The notes beneath the pieces were generated by a model that made no database searches, was not told the origin of the DNA, and saw nothing but the letters and a program-made list of their open reading frames with translations. This document shows, piece after piece, positions 11,024-21,785 of a stretch of DNA of 64,000 bases (position 1 is the first letter of the stretch; each line of letters starts with the position of its first letter). Source of the stretch: Leclercia adecarboxylata (GTDB lineage: Bacteria; Pseudomonadota; Gammaproteobacteria; Enterobacterales; Enterobacteriaceae). Both the position numbers and the translations under genes were made by a program. The stretch spans positions 1 through 64,000 of the forward strand of contig DERO01000032.1 in NCBI GenBank assembly GCA_002360945.1, in the 5' to 3' direction.

Positions 11024-12768
11024 GCGCCAAACTGCATCTTATGAAGTTGGGCATACACACCCTGATGCGCCAGCAGATCGGTATGGCTGCCGCGCTCGAC
11101 GATGTAGCCATCTTCCACCACCACGATTTCGTCGGCTTTTTCGATGGTCGACAGGCGGTGCGCGATCACCAGCGAGGTACGGTTCTTCTGCAGCTCATCC
11201 AGCGCAGACTGGATGGCGCGTTCAGATTCCGTATCCAGCGCCGAGGTGGCTTCATCGAGGATCAGGATTGGGCTGTCACGCAGGAGTGCGCGCGCAATGG
11301 CGATACGCTGACGCTGACCGCCGGAGAGCAGCACGCCGTTTTCACCGATAATGGTATCCAGGCCGTTATCCATCTTGTTGATAAAGTCCATGGCGTAGGC
11401 CATCCGCGCTGCGGCTTCAATCTGCTCACGGCTGTACTCTTCGTTACGGGCGTAGGCGATGTTGTTGGCCACGGTGTCGTTGAACAGGTGCACATTTTGG
11501 GAGACCAGCGCGACCTGATTACGCAGCGACCGCAGGGTGTACTCGCGCAGATCGTGGCCATCAATCAGGATCTCACCCTCATCAATATCGTAGAAGCGGG
11601 TGATCAGGCTGGCGATGGTCGATTTACCCGAGCCAGAGCGGCCCACCAGCGCCACGGTCTTGCCTGCCGGGATCTTCAGATTGATGTTACGCAGAGCAGG
11701 CGTATCGCGACCCGGGTAGGTAAAGGTCACGTTGCGGAACTCCACGTCGCCGGTTGAACGCTCGATCACGCGTTTGCCTTCGTCTTTTTCCTGTTCGGAA
11801 TCGAGGATGGCAAACAGCGTCTGGCAGGCTGCCATCCCGCGCTGGAACTGGGCGTTAACGTTGGTTAACGATTTCAGCGGGCGCATCAGGGCAATCATCG
11901 ATGAGAAGACTACGGTAATGGTACCGGCGGTTAAGGTTTCCATCACGCTCGGGAAGCTGGCGGCATAGAGCACAAACGCCAGCGCCAGGGAGGCGATAAG
12001 CTGAATGATCGGGTCGGAAATGGAAGAAGCGGAAACCATCTTCATTCCCTGCAGACGCATCTTATTGCTGACCTTATCGAAGCGCTTGGTTTCCACTTCC
12101 TGGCCGCCAAAAATCAGCACCTCTTTGTGCCCTTTCAGCATCTGCTCTGCGCTGGTGGTCACCTGCCCCATCGTGTTCTGCATGTTTTTACTGATGCTGC
12201 GGAAACGTTTGGAGACGACGCGGATCGCGATCGAGACGATTGGCGCCAGCACAATCAGGATCAAAGACAGCTGCCAGCTGTACCAGAACATCAGGACGAA
12301 CAGGCCAATAATCGAGGCCCCTTCACGCACCACGGTGATCAGCGCGCTGGAGGAGGAAGACGCCACCTGCTCGGAATCGTAGGTAATGCGCGACAGCAGC
12401 GTACCGGTCGACTGTTTGTCGAAGAACGCCACCGGCATGCCCATCATGTGGCTGAACAGGCGACGGCGCATGGTCATGACCACTTTGCCCGATACCCAGG
12501 AGAGGCAATAGCTGGAGATATAGCTGGTGATGCCGCGTAAAATCATCAGGCCGATAACCACCAGTGGCATCCAGAGCAGCACTGAGCGATCCGTTTTACC
12601 AAAACCGTCGTCCAGTAACGGTTTGAGGAGCGATAACATGAAGGTATCGCTGGCTGCGTTGAGGATTAACGCTACGCCCGCCACGATAAGGCCCGTTCTG
12701 AAGGGTGCTATCACCGGCCAGAGTCGGCGGAAGGTCTGCCACGTGGAGAGATCTTTGTCGTTATGCAT
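11020..12768 (-). CDS. msbA: Lipid A ABC flippase MsbA
   Basis: Homodimeric ABC exporter that flips core-lipid A across the inner membrane. The 582 residues equal the E. coli length. The N-terminal half has six membrane spans. The ATPase half has Walker [10 protein letters not shown] (about 376-384), signature [16 protein letters not shown] and Walker [13 protein letters not shown], then an H-loop in VIAHRLST. It starts 36 bp after comEC and is coupled to lpxK downstream. Confidence 0.98.
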   Translation of the reverse strand: MHNDKDLSTWQTFRRLWPVIAPFRTGLIVAGVALILNAASDTFMLSLLKPLLDDGFGKTDRSVLLWMPLVVIGLMILRGITSYISSYCLSWVSGKVVMTMRRRLFSHMMGMPVAFFDKQSTGTLLSRITYDSEQVASSSSSALITVVREGASIIGLFVLMFWYSWQLSLILIVLAPIVSIAIRVVSKRFRSISKNMQNTMGQVTTSAEQMLKGHKEVLIFGGQEVETKRFDKVSNKMRLQGMKMVSASSISDPIIQLIASLALAFVLYAASFPSVMETLTAGTITVVFSSMIALMRPLKSLTNVNAQFQRGMAACQTLFAILDSEQEKDEGKRVIERSTGDVEFRNVTFTYPGRDTPALRNINLKIPAGKTVALVGRSGSGKSTIASLITRFYDIDEGEILIDGHDLREYTLRSLRNQVALVSQNVHLFNDTVANNIAYARNEEYSREQIEAAARMAYAMDFINKMDNGLDTIIGENGVLLSGGQRQRIAIARALLRDSPILILDEATSALDTESERAIQSALDELQKNRTSLVIAHRLSTIEKADEIVVVEDGYIVERGSHTDLLAHQGVYAQLHKMQFGA

Positions 12769-12804
12769 TCAAAAAACCAGCATTTGTTGAAATAGCCGCA
12801 TATT

Positions 12805-15069
12805 CTACCCGTTATCTCCGGGCGCGCCAAACCACTGATGATACCAACGGGGTAAAATTTGATCCCGTAAGCGTTGGATTTGCCAGCCATGTTGCGAAAA
12901 TGAAACCGTGATTTGTCCAGATCGGGGCGTTGTTAACCAGAGATACCCCTCCTTTTTGTAACGGCGAGCCACCTTGCTTGAGGGCAGTCGCCACGCGTTA
13001 TAGCGGGATGCAGAGACCAGGGCAAGGCGCCCACCCACGCGCTGCACCAGAGGGAGTGACGAAGAGGTATTACTGCCATGGTGCGGCACCTGGATAAGTG
13101 TAGACGCAAGATATTGCCAGTGATGACTGAGCATCGCTTTTTCTCCCTGCGCCTCAATATCGCCGGTTAACAACAGGCTATGGCTGCCGTCCTCAATTTT
13201 GACCACGCAGGAACCGTTGTTGCCGCGCTGCGGTGTAGTGGCGAGGGGCCAGTGCGCGCTGAAGGTCAGCCCCTGCCACTGCCAACGCTCACCGCGAAAA
13301 CAGGGATCATGTCCGTCCTGGCGCAGCGGGCTGCGTATCCACATGTTCGGCCACGCCTGACGTAACGATGCCAGTCCACCGATATGGTCCAGGTGTTCAT
13401 GGCTGACAATCACCCCCTCCGGGCGTAAATGGTGCCAGCGTAGCCAGGGGATAATCAGCTGCTGCGCGCTATCTCCGCCCGGCCACCCAGGCCCGGTGTC
13501 ATATAAAATCGCTTTCCCCTGGCGCTCGATAACCACTGCCAGCCCCTGCCCGACATCCAGCATATGCACAGCCCACCCTTCCGTCTTATTGGCCCACCAT
13601 AACGGACTGGCCGCCAGCACCAGTGCCGACGCACAGACCACCGGGTAAGTTACTGTGCCGCGCATCCGCCAGGCGATAATAGCCCCCCAGGGCAGCAGGG
13701 TCAGCCATCGCCAGCGTTTATCGACCGGGATCCAGCCGTCAGGCAGCGTGTTAAGGAAGCCAAACAGCAGGGAAAGCGAGCCATCCGCCAGCGTCCAGAC
13801 CTGATGTTCCGCCAGTGGCCATACCCCGAGATGCAGCCACATTGCCAGCAGAATGAGCGGCACCGAGATAAAGGTCACCAGGGGTACCGCCACCAGGTTC
13901 GCCACCAGCGATGACAGGCTAAACCCGTGAAAGACCAGCACCTGCACGGGCAATAACAGCAGCAGCATGCCAAGCTGCAGGTGCAGAAGATTTGCCCCCG
14001 CCCTGACTGCTCGGGGCCCGGACAGACGGGGTTTGGGTACCCACTGATACCAGAATATAAGCACCGCCACCGCAAAGGCCGACAGCAAAAGACTATGCGA
14101 TAACACCGCCAGAGGATCGACCAGCAGAATAGCGGCGATGCAGACCCGCCATACCTGCCAGGGTGACCAGAGACGACCGCTCAGCTGCAGCGCCAGACAG
14201 GCACCCAGCGAGACGACGGTGCGCAGCGCGGGAGGCTGCATCCCGGTGAGCCAGGCGTAAAAGGCGGCAAAACAGAACCCCGCTACCAGCGGGGCACGCC
14301 AGCCCACCCAGCGGGCGGGAATGAGAAACTGTATGCCACGCACCAGCAGCCAGATAACCGACGCAGCCAGCGCAATGTGCAATCCCGAGATCGCCATCAG
14401 ATGCGATGTGCCCGTTTCCCGCATCAGGTTTTTAATTTCGGGCGTGACCGCCAGGCGCTCCCCCATGCCCAGCCCCAGCAACACCGGGCCCCAGGTATAA
14501 GACGAGAGCCTGGCCGTTAGCGTTGCCAGATACCGGGCGCGGAGGCTGCAGCGAGCATCCACTACCTCTGCGGCGGTAAAGCGCCCGGTTAGCGGCTGAT
14601 GCTGCGCCAGAGCATAGCGCTGGGCATCGAATCCCCCTTCGTTAAGCTGTCCGTGAACAGGCCGGAGCGATAAGGCCATCTTCCAGCGTTGTCCGGCACA
14701 GCCTGGCTGCGGGAGCGCGTTGCCATACAGCGTAACGCCCACCGCCGGCAGCATCGCCCTGCCGTTAAGCCGGACAATGCGGGCCTGGTAGATCGTGTCG
14801 CTCCCGATCGCCAGGATCTCCACCTCCGCCTTCTGCGGCCCGGTGGTCAGATGCTGCATCGGCCAGACGGCGCTGAGCGCGGCAAGTCCGCCCCAGGCAA
14901 AAAAGAGCAGCCAGAAGCCCATGTAGCGCGCAATCTGATGGCGGATTAAAGCCAGCATTATACCGGCAACGATCGTGGCCTGGATAACCGGCAGCGTCGG
15001 CAGCGCGGGCAACCAGAGCAACGGTAAGATGGCCAGGATCAGACATGTCGCGAGCGTTGACAAACACAT
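12805..15069 (-). CDS. ycaI: ComEC/Rec2-family DNA uptake channel protein (YcaI)
   Basis: 754-residue polytopic membrane protein, the same length as E. coli YcaI (ComEC). An N-terminal domain with hydrophobic spans is followed by the competence domain (about 200-470) with many transmembrane segments. The C-terminal metallo-beta-lactamase-fold domain has SHEHLDHIGGL at about 550-560 and PHHGSNTSSSLPL later. In competent bacteria ComEC carries transforming DNA across the inner membrane. A strong GGGAGGTG ribosome site precedes the ATG at 15067-15069. Confidence 0.95.
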   Translation of the reverse strand: MCLSTLATCLILAILPLLWLPALPTLPVIQATIVAGIMLALIRHQIARYMGFWLLFFAWGGLAALSAVWPMQHLTTGPQKAEVEILAIGSDTIYQARIVRLNGRAMLPAVGVTLYGNALPQPGCAGQRWKMALSLRPVHGQLNEGGFDAQRYALAQHQPLTGRFTAAEVVDARCSLRARYLATLTARLSSYTWGPVLLGLGMGERLAVTPEIKNLMRETGTSHLMAISGLHIALAASVIWLLVRGIQFLIPARWVGWRAPLVAGFCFAAFYAWLTGMQPPALRTVVSLGACLALQLSGRLWSPWQVWRVCIAAILLVDPLAVLSHSLLLSAFAVAVLIFWYQWVPKPRLSGPRAVRAGANLLHLQLGMLLLLLPVQVLVFHGFSLSSLVANLVAVPLVTFISVPLILLAMWLHLGVWPLAEHQVWTLADGSLSLLFGFLNTLPDGWIPVDKRWRWLTLLPWGAIIAWRMRGTVTYPVVCASALVLAASPLWWANKTEGWAVHMLDVGQGLAVVIERQGKAILYDTGPGWPGGDSAQQLIIPWLRWHHLRPEGVIVSHEHLDHIGGLASLRQAWPNMWIRSPLRQDGHDPCFRGERWQWQGLTFSAHWPLATTPQRGNNGSCVVKIEDGSHSLLLTGDIEAQGEKAMLSHHWQYLASTLIQVPHHGSNTSSSLPLVQRVGGRLALVSASRYNAWRLPSSKVARRYKKEGYLWLTTPRSGQITVSFSQHGWQIQRLRDQILPRWYHQWFGAPGDNG

Positions 15070-15221
15070 TCACACCTCCCTGTATCAGGGCAGTGTGCGG
15101 CGGGTCGCGTGGCGTGTCAGGCAGGGAAAGATGAGGTTGCGGCGCAGGCTGGCGGGAATCGATCGGTTTGCAGCAAGCGGCCGCAAAACTTGCGGTGCCG
15201 ATTCAGGATCGGGATAACAGA

Positions 15222-15252
15222 AACAAAAAAAGCACCCGCAGGTGCTTTCTTG
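15222..15252 (-). terminator. Rho-independent terminator after ihfB
   Basis: AAAGCACC (15229-15236) pairs with GGTGCTTT (15241-15248) around a CGCA loop, with an A-run on the plus strand that reads as U-run on the minus transcript. It separates ihfB from comEC. Confidence 0.85.
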
Positions 15253-15282
15253 AGGTCACTCAGTTTCGCCTAAAGGCTAAAC

Positions 15283-15570
15283 TCAGTCGCCGTAAATATT
15301 GGCGCGATCGCGCAGTTCTTTACCCGGCTTAAAGTGCGGAACGTATTTACCTTCCAGCTCTACTTTGTCGCCAGTCTTCGGGTTACGCCCGGTGCGTGGA
15401 GCACGATAGTGCAGAGAAAAACTACCGAAACCGCGGATTTCAATGCGCTCGCCCTGTGCAAGAGTGGTCGCCATATGCTCCAGCATCTCTTTTACGGCAT
15501 CTTCCACTGCTTTAGCAGGTATGTGCGATTGCTGGCTGGCAAGTCTTTCAATCAATTCTGACTTGGTCAT
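15283..15570 (-). CDS. ihfB: Integration host factor subunit beta
   Basis: Beta subunit of IHF, the sequence-specific DNA-bending nucleoid protein. It has 95 residues, E. coli's 94 plus one C-terminal Asp. The DNA-arm region [21 protein letters not shown] (about 48-67) holds the intercalating proline at 64. It lies 120 bp downstream of rpsA behind a hairpin, and has its own terminator. Confidence 0.98.
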   Translation of the reverse strand: MTKSELIERLASQQSHIPAKAVEDAVKEMLEHMATTLAQGERIEIRGFGSFSLHYRAPRTGRNPKTGDKVELEGKYVPHFKPGKELRDRANIYGD

Positions 15571-15611
15571 GATTCCTCCGGTTCCTTCAAACCCATTAGC
15601 TAAACAGCTTA

Positions 15612-15642
15612 AACAAGGGCGGCCGTAGCCGCCCTTTGTTAT
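15612..15642 (-). terminator. Hairpin between rpsA and ihfB, probable partial terminator
   Basis: A GC-rich stem (AAGGGCGGC with GCCGCCCTT, about 15615-15637) is followed on the minus strand by TTGTTT. The short U-run suggests incomplete termination. Confidence 0.6.
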
Positions 15643-15690
15643 TGATTACAGGACGAATCCTGCAATCTGTCAAGTTACTCTACGAGTAAC

Positions 15691-17364
15691 TTATTCGCCT
15701 TTAGCTGCTTTGAAAGCTTCAGCCATTGCGTTGTTAGAGAAGTTTGCATCTTCCTGTTTATTAACAGTTGCGATTGCATCTTTCTCATCAGCTTCGTCTT
15801 TAGCACGAACAGACAGGCTGATTGCACGGTTTTTGCGGTCAACGCCGGTGAATTTAGCTTCAACGTCGTCGCCTACGCTCAGAACCAGAGTTGCATCTTC
15901 AACGCGGTCACGTGAAGCTTCAGAAGCGCGCAGGTAACCTTCAACGCCGTCAGCCAGTTCTACGGTTGCGCCTTTCGCGTCAACTGCAGTCACTTTACCG
16001 TTTACGATTGCGCCTTTCTTGTTCAGTGCAACCCAGTTGTTGAACGGATCTTCTGCGAGCTGTTTAACGCCCAGGGAGATACGCTCACGCTCTGCGTCAA
16101 CCTGCAGAACAACTGCTGCGATTTCGTCGCCTTTTTTGTATTCACGTACTGCTTCTTCGCCTGCAACGTTCCAGGAGATGTCAGACAGGTGAACCAGGCC
16201 GTCGATGCCGCCGTCCAGGCCGATGAAGATACCGAAGTCAGTGATAGACTTGATTTTACCTTCAACACGGTCGCCCTTGTTGTGGGTTTCCGCGAACTGC
16301 TGCCATGGGTTGTTTTTGCACTGCTTCAGGCCCAGGGAGATACGACGACGTTCTTCGTCGATATCCAGAACCATAACTTCCACTACATCACCAACGTTAA
16401 CAACTTTGGATGGGTGGATGTTTTTGTTGGTCCAGTCCATTTCGGAAACGTGAACCAGGCCTTCAACGCCTTCTTCGATTTCAACGAAGCAGCCGTAGTC
16501 GGTCAGGTTGGTAACGCGACCAGTCAGTTTAGTACCTTCTGGGTAACGTTTAGCGATAGCAACCCATGGATCTTCGCCCAGCTGTTTCAGGCCGAGGGAT
16601 ACACGAGTACGCTCGCGGTCGAACTTCAGCACTTTAACAGTGATTTCGTCGCCCACGTTCACGATTTCGCTTGGGTGCTTAACGCGTTTCCACGCCATGT
16701 CGGTGATGTGCAGCAGGCCATCAACGCCGCCCAGGTCAACGAATGCGCCGTAGTCAGTGAGGTTCTTAACGATACCTTTGACTTCCATGCCTTCCTGCAG
16801 GTTTTCCAGCAGCTGATCGCGTTCTGCGCTGTTCTCGGATTCGATAACGGCACGACGGGAAACAACAACGTTGTTACGCTTCTGGTCCAGCTTGATTACT
16901 TTGAACTCAAGCTCTTTGCCTTCCAGGTGCAGGGTGTCACGAACTGGACGAACGTCTACCAGTGAACCTGGCAGGAACGCACGAATACCATTCAGCTCAA
17001 CAGTGAAGCCGCCTTTAACTTTGCCGTTGATAACACCGACCACAGTTTCAGCTTCTTCGTAAGCTTTTTCCAGCGTGATCCAAGCTTCGTGACGTTTAGC
17101 TTTCTCACGGGACAGCAGGGTTTCACCGAAGCCGTCTTCTACTGCATCCAGAGCAACGTCAACTTCGTCACCAACCTGGATTTCCAGCTCGCCCTGGGCG
17201 TTTTTGAACTGCTCTGCCGGAATGGCGGACTCAGATTTCAGACCGGCGTCAACCAGTACTACGTCTTTGTCGATAGCAACAACAACACCACGAACGATGG
17301 AACCCGGACGGGTTTCGATTGTTTTTAAGGATTCTTCAAATAGTTGAGCAAAAGATTCAGTCAT
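15691..17364 (-). CDS. rpsA: 30S ribosomal protein S1
   Basis: Ribosomal protein S1, which brings structured mRNAs to the 30S subunit. It has 557 residues and six S1 (OB-fold) repeats. Repeats 3 to 6 are recognisable by recurring G-F/Y-V-G..G..GL.H.S/T patterns such as [17 protein letters not shown] and [18 protein letters not shown]. The gene uses strongly biased codons, as expected for high expression. It lies 111 bp after cmk; that gap is the rpsA leader, the site of S1 autoregulation in E. coli. Confidence 0.98.
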   Translation of the reverse strand: MTESFAQLFEESLKTIETRPGSIVRGVVVAIDKDVVLVDAGLKSESAIPAEQFKNAQGELEIQVGDEVDVALDAVEDGFGETLLSREKAKRHEAWITLEKAYEEAETVVGVINGKVKGGFTVELNGIRAFLPGSLVDVRPVRDTLHLEGKELEFKVIKLDQKRNNVVVSRRAVIESENSAERDQLLENLQEGMEVKGIVKNLTDYGAFVDLGGVDGLLHITDMAWKRVKHPSEIVNVGDEITVKVLKFDRERTRVSLGLKQLGEDPWVAIAKRYPEGTKLTGRVTNLTDYGCFVEIEEGVEGLVHVSEMDWTNKNIHPSKVVNVGDVVEVMVLDIDEERRRISLGLKQCKNNPWQQFAETHNKGDRVEGKIKSITDFGIFIGLDGGIDGLVHLSDISWNVAGEEAVREYKKGDEIAAVVLQVDAERERISLGVKQLAEDPFNNWVALNKKGAIVNGKVTAVDAKGATVELADGVEGYLRASEASRDRVEDATLVLSVGDDVEAKFTGVDRKNRAISLSVRAKDEADEKDAIATVNKQEDANFSNNAMAEAFKAAKGE

Positions 17365-17475
17365 GTTTAATCTTCAGGTTAATATTAACGTCCACCTGGC
17401 TCCGTGCCGGATGGGGTTGTTTCACATACCCGCCGTCAATCCATTGCAGCGGGGGTACTGCTAAATCGGTCGCGA

Positions 17476-18159
17476 TTACGCGATTGCCAGTTTTTGGCGC
17501 GCATATTGTAGCGCTTTTTCAATCACTTGCTCAATAGTTAAACTGGTAGAATCCAGAACTAATGCATCATCTGCAGGAACAAGCGGTGCAACGGCGCGAT
17601 TGCGGTCGCGATCGTCGCGCTCTTTTATCTCAGACAAAAGACGTTCAAAGTTAACACTAAAGCCCTTTTCCTGCAACTGCAGCATGCGGCGCTGCGCACG
17701 CTCTTCCGAGGAAGCGTCAAGGAAAATTTTGACCGGCGCATCAGGGAAAACCACGGTTCCCATGTCGCGTCCGTCAGCGATTAAACCCGGCGCATCACGG
17801 AAAGCACGTTGGCGACGCAAGAGCGCCTCGCGAACGCGCGGGAAGGCCGCAACCTGAGAGGCGGCGTTCGCCACGTCCTGGGTGCGGATCTCACCGCTGA
17901 CGTCTTCGCCTTCCAGAATCACTTCCAGGTTGCCGTTGGTGGAGACAAAACGCACGTCCAGATGGGCGGCCAGCGGAACCAGCGCCTCTTCAGAGGCCAC
18001 ATCAACATGGTGATGCAAAGCAGCCAGCGCCAGCACACGATAGATTGCGCCCGAATCTAAAAGATGCCATTGCAGTGCTTCCGCCATCGCTTTGCACAGG
18101 GTACCTTTCCCTGCGCCACTCGGCCCGTCAATGGTGATAACCGGGGCAATTGCCGTCAT
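17476..18159 (-). CDS. cmk: Cytidylate kinase
   Basis: Phosphorylates CMP and dCMP to the diphosphates. It has 227 residues, with P-loop GPSGAGKGT at 12-20 and the NMP-kinase insert characteristic of bacterial CMP kinases. It lies directly between aroA and rpsA. The ycaL gene that separates cmk and aroA in E. coli K-12 is absent here; only 188 bp lie between them. Confidence 0.98.
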   Translation of the reverse strand: MTAIAPVITIDGPSGAGKGTLCKAMAEALQWHLLDSGAIYRVLALAALHHHVDVASEEALVPLAAHLDVRFVSTNGNLEVILEGEDVSGEIRTQDVANAASQVAAFPRVREALLRRQRAFRDAPGLIADGRDMGTVVFPDAPVKIFLDASSEERAQRRMLQLQEKGFSVNFERLLSEIKERDDRDRNRAVAPLVPADDALVLDSTSLTIEQVIEKALQYARQKLAIA

Positions 18160-18189
18160 CTTTTTCTCCTTAAATTAGGCATACCGTTG

Positions 18190-18240
18190 TGTAAACGCCG
18201 CGCATTATACGCGTCAACGTCCACAACTGTTACCTTTGCG
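18190..18240 (-). promoter_or_regulatory. Candidate cmk-rpsA promoter
   Basis: The minus strand has a perfect TATAAT (18204-18209) about 45 bp upstream of the cmk start. The -35 region is poor (TAACAG-like at the expected spacing), so only the -10 supports the call. Confidence 0.4.
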
Positions 18241-18311
18241 TGCAAATTACGAAATGTTTGAAGCTGAGTGTAGAAGAAATGGCCGATGACAGCGTCATGA
18301 AGTGTAAGTAA

Positions 18312-18342
18312 TTACGCTGCCGCACCGGGCGGTGCGGCAGGG
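18312..18342 (-). terminator. Terminator-like hairpin after aroA
   Basis: A perfect 10-bp stem, CTGCCGCACC (18317-18326) with GGTGCGGCAG (18331-18340), lies just past the aroA stop. The downstream U content is weak, so it may act partly as an mRNA 3'-end stabiliser. Confidence 0.6.
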
Positions 18343-18347
18343 GATCG

Positions 18348-19631
18348 TCAGGCAAGCGTACTGATACGCGCCAGCTGGTCGAAATAGTCCGGGAAGGTTT
18401 TCGCGGTGCATTTCGGATCGAGAATGGTGACCGGCGTATCCGAAAGCGCCACCAGCGAGAAGCACATCGCCATTCGGTGGTCGTTATAGGTACCAATTTC
18501 CGCAGCCTGCAACTGTGCTGGTGGCGTGACGCGGATGTAGTCCTCGCCCTCTTCCACCTCGGCACCCACTTTACGCAGCTCAGTGGCCATCGCGAACAGG
18601 CGATCGGTCTCTTTCACACGCCAGTTGTAGATGTTGCGCATCGTGGTCGTGCCTTTAGCAAACAGGGCCGCCGTGGCAATGGTCATCGCCGCATCGGGAA
18701 TATGGTTCATGTCCATGTCGATGGCGTTCAGTTCGCCGCGGGTACAGGAGATGAAGTCATCGCCCCAGGTGACCACCGCGCCCATCTTCTCCAGCACATC
18801 GGCAAAGCGAATATCGCCCTGCACGCTGTTGCGGCCAATACCGGTCACTTTAACGGTGCCGCCTTTAATGGCGCCCGCCGCCAGGAAGTAGGAGGCCGAT
18901 GAGGCATCACCTTCCACCAGGTAGTTACCCGGCGTCTGGTACTGCTGCCCGCCGCGCACCACGAAGCGCTGGTAGCTGTGGTTTTCAACCTCAACGCCAA
19001 AGGTCTTCATCAGGTGCAGGGTGATATCAATATAGGGTTTGGAAACCAGCTCACCCTTGATGGTGATAGTGGTGTCCTGCGGTGCCAGCGGTGCGGTCAT
19101 CAGCAGCGCGGTCAGGAACTGGCTGGAGACGCTGCCGTCCACCGCCACTTCGCCACCGGTAAAGCCACCGCGCAGGCGCAGCGGCGGATAGTTTTCCTGC
19201 TCCAGATAATCAATCTGCGCGCCGCCCTGACGCAGCGCATCCACCAGGTGACCAATAGGACGCTCTTTCATGCGCGGCTCGCCGGTCAGCACGATGTCGT
19301 TGCTGCCCAGGCACAGGGCCGCCGCCAGCGGACGCATTGCCGTACCGGCATTGCCGAGGAACAGTTCCAGCGCCTCAGCGGAGTGCAGCGCCCCGGCGTT
19401 GCCCGTCACTTCGCAGCGGGTGCGATCGGCGGACAGGGTATAGTGGACTCCCAACGCTTTCAGCGCATTGAGCATATGGCGAACGTCATCGCTGTCCAGC
19501 AGGTTAGTGAGAACAGTGGTGCCGTTTGCCAGCGCTGCCAGCAGCAAGGCGCGGTTCGAGACACTTTTTGAACCAGGCAGATTAATGGTGCCATCTACCC
19601 GCGCGATAGGTTGTAACGTCAGGGATTCCAT
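18348..19631 (-). CDS. aroA: 3-phosphoshikimate 1-carboxyvinyltransferase (EPSP synthase)
   Basis: Joins shikimate-3-phosphate and PEP to EPSP in the chorismate pathway. It has 427 residues. The substrate-binding [18 protein letters not shown] is at 19-36, and the GNAGTAMRP loop is at 93-101. Gly96 and Pro101 are the ordinary residues of the glyphosate-sensitive class I enzymes. It follows serC after 71 bp containing a hairpin; serC-aroA is a classic mixed operon. Confidence 0.98.
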   Translation of the reverse strand: MESLTLQPIARVDGTINLPGSKSVSNRALLLAALANGTTVLTNLLDSDDVRHMLNALKALGVHYTLSADRTRCEVTGNAGALHSAEALELFLGNAGTAMRPLAAALCLGSNDIVLTGEPRMKERPIGHLVDALRQGGAQIDYLEQENYPPLRLRGGFTGGEVAVDGSVSSQFLTALLMTAPLAPQDTTITIKGELVSKPYIDITLHLMKTFGVEVENHSYQRFVVRGGQQYQTPGNYLVEGDASSASYFLAAGAIKGGTVKVTGIGRNSVQGDIRFADVLEKMGAVVTWGDDFISCTRGELNAIDMDMNHIPDAAMTIATAALFAKGTTTMRNIYNWRVKETDRLFAMATELRKVGAEVEEGEDYIRVTPPAQLQAAEIGTYNDHRMAMCFSLVALSDTPVTILDPKCTAKTFPDYFDQLARISTLA

Positions 19632-19654
19632 GAAACTTAACTCTCAATTCAACA

Positions 19655-19687
19655 TAATAAAAACCCCGCAGCCAGGCCGCGGGGGAA
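19655..19687 (-). terminator. Intercistronic terminator/attenuator between serC and aroA
   Basis: CCCCGC (19664-19669) pairs with GCGGGG (19679-19684), followed on the minus strand by a U-run. It lies inside the serC-aroA operon, so it likely lowers rather than stops aroA transcription, as described for E. coli. Confidence 0.75.
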
Positions 19688-19702
19688 TAAACGCGGGCGT
19701 GA

Positions 19703-20791
19703 TTAACCGTGGCGACGTTCGAAGTCAGTCATGAAGTCGGTCAGGGCCTGAACGCCTTCGAGCGGCATCGCGTTATAGATAGACGCACGCATCCCGCCCA
19801 CTACGCGGTGGCCTTTCAGCGCGTGCAGACCAGCGGCGAAGGACTCTTCCAGGAACAGCTTATCGAGATTGCTGTCGGCCAACTGGAACGGCACGTTCAT
19901 GCGGGAACGGTTCGCTTTGGCAACGTCATTACGGTAGAAATCGCTGCCGTCGATCACGCTGTACAGCAGCTCAGATTTCTGCTGGTTGATCTTATCCATC
20001 TGCGCCACGCCGCCGTTGTTTTTCAGCCATTTAAAGACCAGGCCAGAGAGGTACCAGGCAAAGGTTGGCGGGGTGTTGAACATGGAGTCGTTATCGTTCA
20101 GCACGGTGTAGTCCAGAATCGACGGGCAGGATTTGTGGGCTTTACCCAGCAGATCTTCACGCACGATCACCAGAGTCAGACCGGCCGGGCCGATGTTTTT
20201 CTGCGCGCCGGCGTAGATCACGCCGTAGCGGCTGACATCCAGCGGTGCAGAGAGAATGGTGGAGGAGAAGTCCGCCGTGACGACCACGTTCTCGCCAAAG
20301 TTTGGCTCTTCGTGGATGGCGATCCCGTCGATGGTCTCATTCGGGCAGTAGTGCAGGTAGGCCGCATCCCCGGAAAGCTGCCATTCGCTCATCGGCTTCA
20401 CCGCACGTAAACCGTCTACGGTGACCTTGGCATCAATCACGTGCGGGGAGCAATATTTGTGCGCTTCTTTGACTGCGCTGGCAGCCCAGTAACCGGCATC
20501 AACATAATCCGCGGTGGTTTTGTCACCCAGCAGGTTCAGCGGAATGCCCGCAAACTGGCCGCGTCCGCCGCCGTGGCAGAATAATACTTTGTAATTTGAG
20601 GGGATATTCAGCAGGAAACGAAAATCTGCTTCTGCCTCTTCTGCTACCTGAATAAACTCTTTACCACGGTGGCTGACTTCCATCACCGACGTGCCAAGAC
20701 CGTTCCAGTCACACAGCTCCTGTTGAGCCTGTTTGAGCACATCCGCCGGTAACATTGCCGGACCTGAACTAAAATTAAAAACCTGAGCCAT
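19703..20791 (-). CDS. serC: Phosphoserine aminotransferase
   Basis: PLP enzyme for serine synthesis (3-phosphohydroxypyruvate to phosphoserine) and for pyridoxine synthesis. It has 362 residues, with the PLP lysine at K198 in [13 protein letters not shown]. The GGGRGQF loop at 75-81 lies in the N-terminal half. It is the first gene of serC-aroA; a 162-bp upstream gap before the ycaP stop holds its promoter, which I cannot resolve by eye. Confidence 0.98.
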   Translation of the reverse strand: MAQVFNFSSGPAMLPADVLKQAQQELCDWNGLGTSVMEVSHRGKEFIQVAEEAEADFRFLLNIPSNYKVLFCHGGGRGQFAGIPLNLLGDKTTADYVDAGYWAASAVKEAHKYCSPHVIDAKVTVDGLRAVKPMSEWQLSGDAAYLHYCPNETIDGIAIHEEPNFGENVVVTADFSSTILSAPLDVSRYGVIYAGAQKNIGPAGLTLVIVREDLLGKAHKSCPSILDYTVLNDNDSMFNTPPTFAWYLSGLVFKWLKNNGGVAQMDKINQQKSELLYSVIDGSDFYRNDVAKANRSRMNVPFQLADSNLDKLFLEESFAAGLHALKGHRVVGGMRASIYNAMPLEGVQALTDFMTDFERRHG

Positions 20792-20953
20792 TTCCCCTCA
20801 CCACGCTAAAAGCAATAAGTTATAACTGTGGATATCGGTTTTATCATTCAGTGACACGCGCCGCAATGTCTAAAACTTATGACCCGGAAAATGTGCCCGC
20901 CGTCACACAATACATTCTGCCAGCGGGCTGTCACAAAACCGACAAAATTGCTG

Positions 20954-21646
20954 TCAGGTGATGCGTTTGGCCCGGCTAACCTTCGTCCATTCCGGATTCT
21001 TGCAGCGTGGGCATAATTGATGCGCCCCGGCCGATAGAGTCTCAACATGACCACAACGTCGGCAGGCATACTCGCCGACTTCCGGTATCGTCATAAAACG
21101 TTCCACAAATTCATCCGGCAGTATGCACAGCCCGGGCCTAACCTCGTCATCGTCGTAAAAGTAGACGCTTATCTGCCCGTTGGTCTCCATAATGGCAAGC
21201 TTAACCTGCCCAAGTTGCTCGACGCTGCTTACCCGCAGTTCCATAAAGAATTCAAACTCGGTCATGTTGGCGCGCTGTACCTTTTCCCAGGCCAGCTTGC
21301 CCTCTTCGACAATGGCGACAGGTTTTCCCTCAAGCAGATCTTCCAGCTTTTCACTTTTTGACATCAGCCACATCACCAGCCGGTAGAGCAACGCCAGGGT
21401 GACAAAAACGATAAAGACGGGAATCATCGGCACATCGTCATAAAACGCCACGTCACCCGCCGCCGACCCCAGCGTCAGAATGATTAACACTTCGAAGAGC
21501 GACATCTGGCGCACGCCGCGCCGCCCGGTAAGTTTGAGAAACAGGAAAACCAGGACAAAGGTATAGAGACTTCGTAGCGCGACCTCGCCTAAAAACTCAA
21601 CGGGTACTTTATCAAAGGCCATTCGTTGAAGATCGAATGCTTTCAT
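20954..21646 (-). CDS. ycaP: YcaP, DUF421 inner-membrane protein with C-terminal zinc ribbon
   Basis: 230 residues, as in E. coli YcaP. Three hydrophobic segments (about 24-40, 50-68, 74-95) are followed by the cytosolic DUF421/YetF-like beta domain. The C-terminal tail has two CxxC pairs (C195/C198 and C212/C215) that look like a rubredoxin-type zinc knuckle. Function unknown. It is transcribed divergently from ycaO. Confidence 0.94.
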   Translation of the reverse strand: MKAFDLQRMAFDKVPVEFLGEVALRSLYTFVLVFLFLKLTGRRGVRQMSLFEVLIILTLGSAAGDVAFYDDVPMIPVFIVFVTLALLYRLVMWLMSKSEKLEDLLEGKPVAIVEEGKLAWEKVQRANMTEFEFFMELRVSSVEQLGQVKLAIMETNGQISVYFYDDDEVRPGLCILPDEFVERFMTIPEVGEYACRRCGHVETLSAGAHQLCPRCKNPEWTKVSRAKRIT

Positions 21647-21785
21647 TTTTTATATTCCTTTACAGTAGGTTACTGAATATAAGCATAGCCCAGCCTTTTA
21701 TTTTCGCCGAAACCGCCGGGGAGATAGCGCCTGTCATGCAAAACCCGTATCATTGCGCGCTTTCCGTACGATATAAGTGATCGCC

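Noticed and set aside
12805..15069. ComEC as evidence for a competence island
   Set aside because: It is the conserved ycaI gene next to msbA in enterobacteria, and no other competence gene is near.
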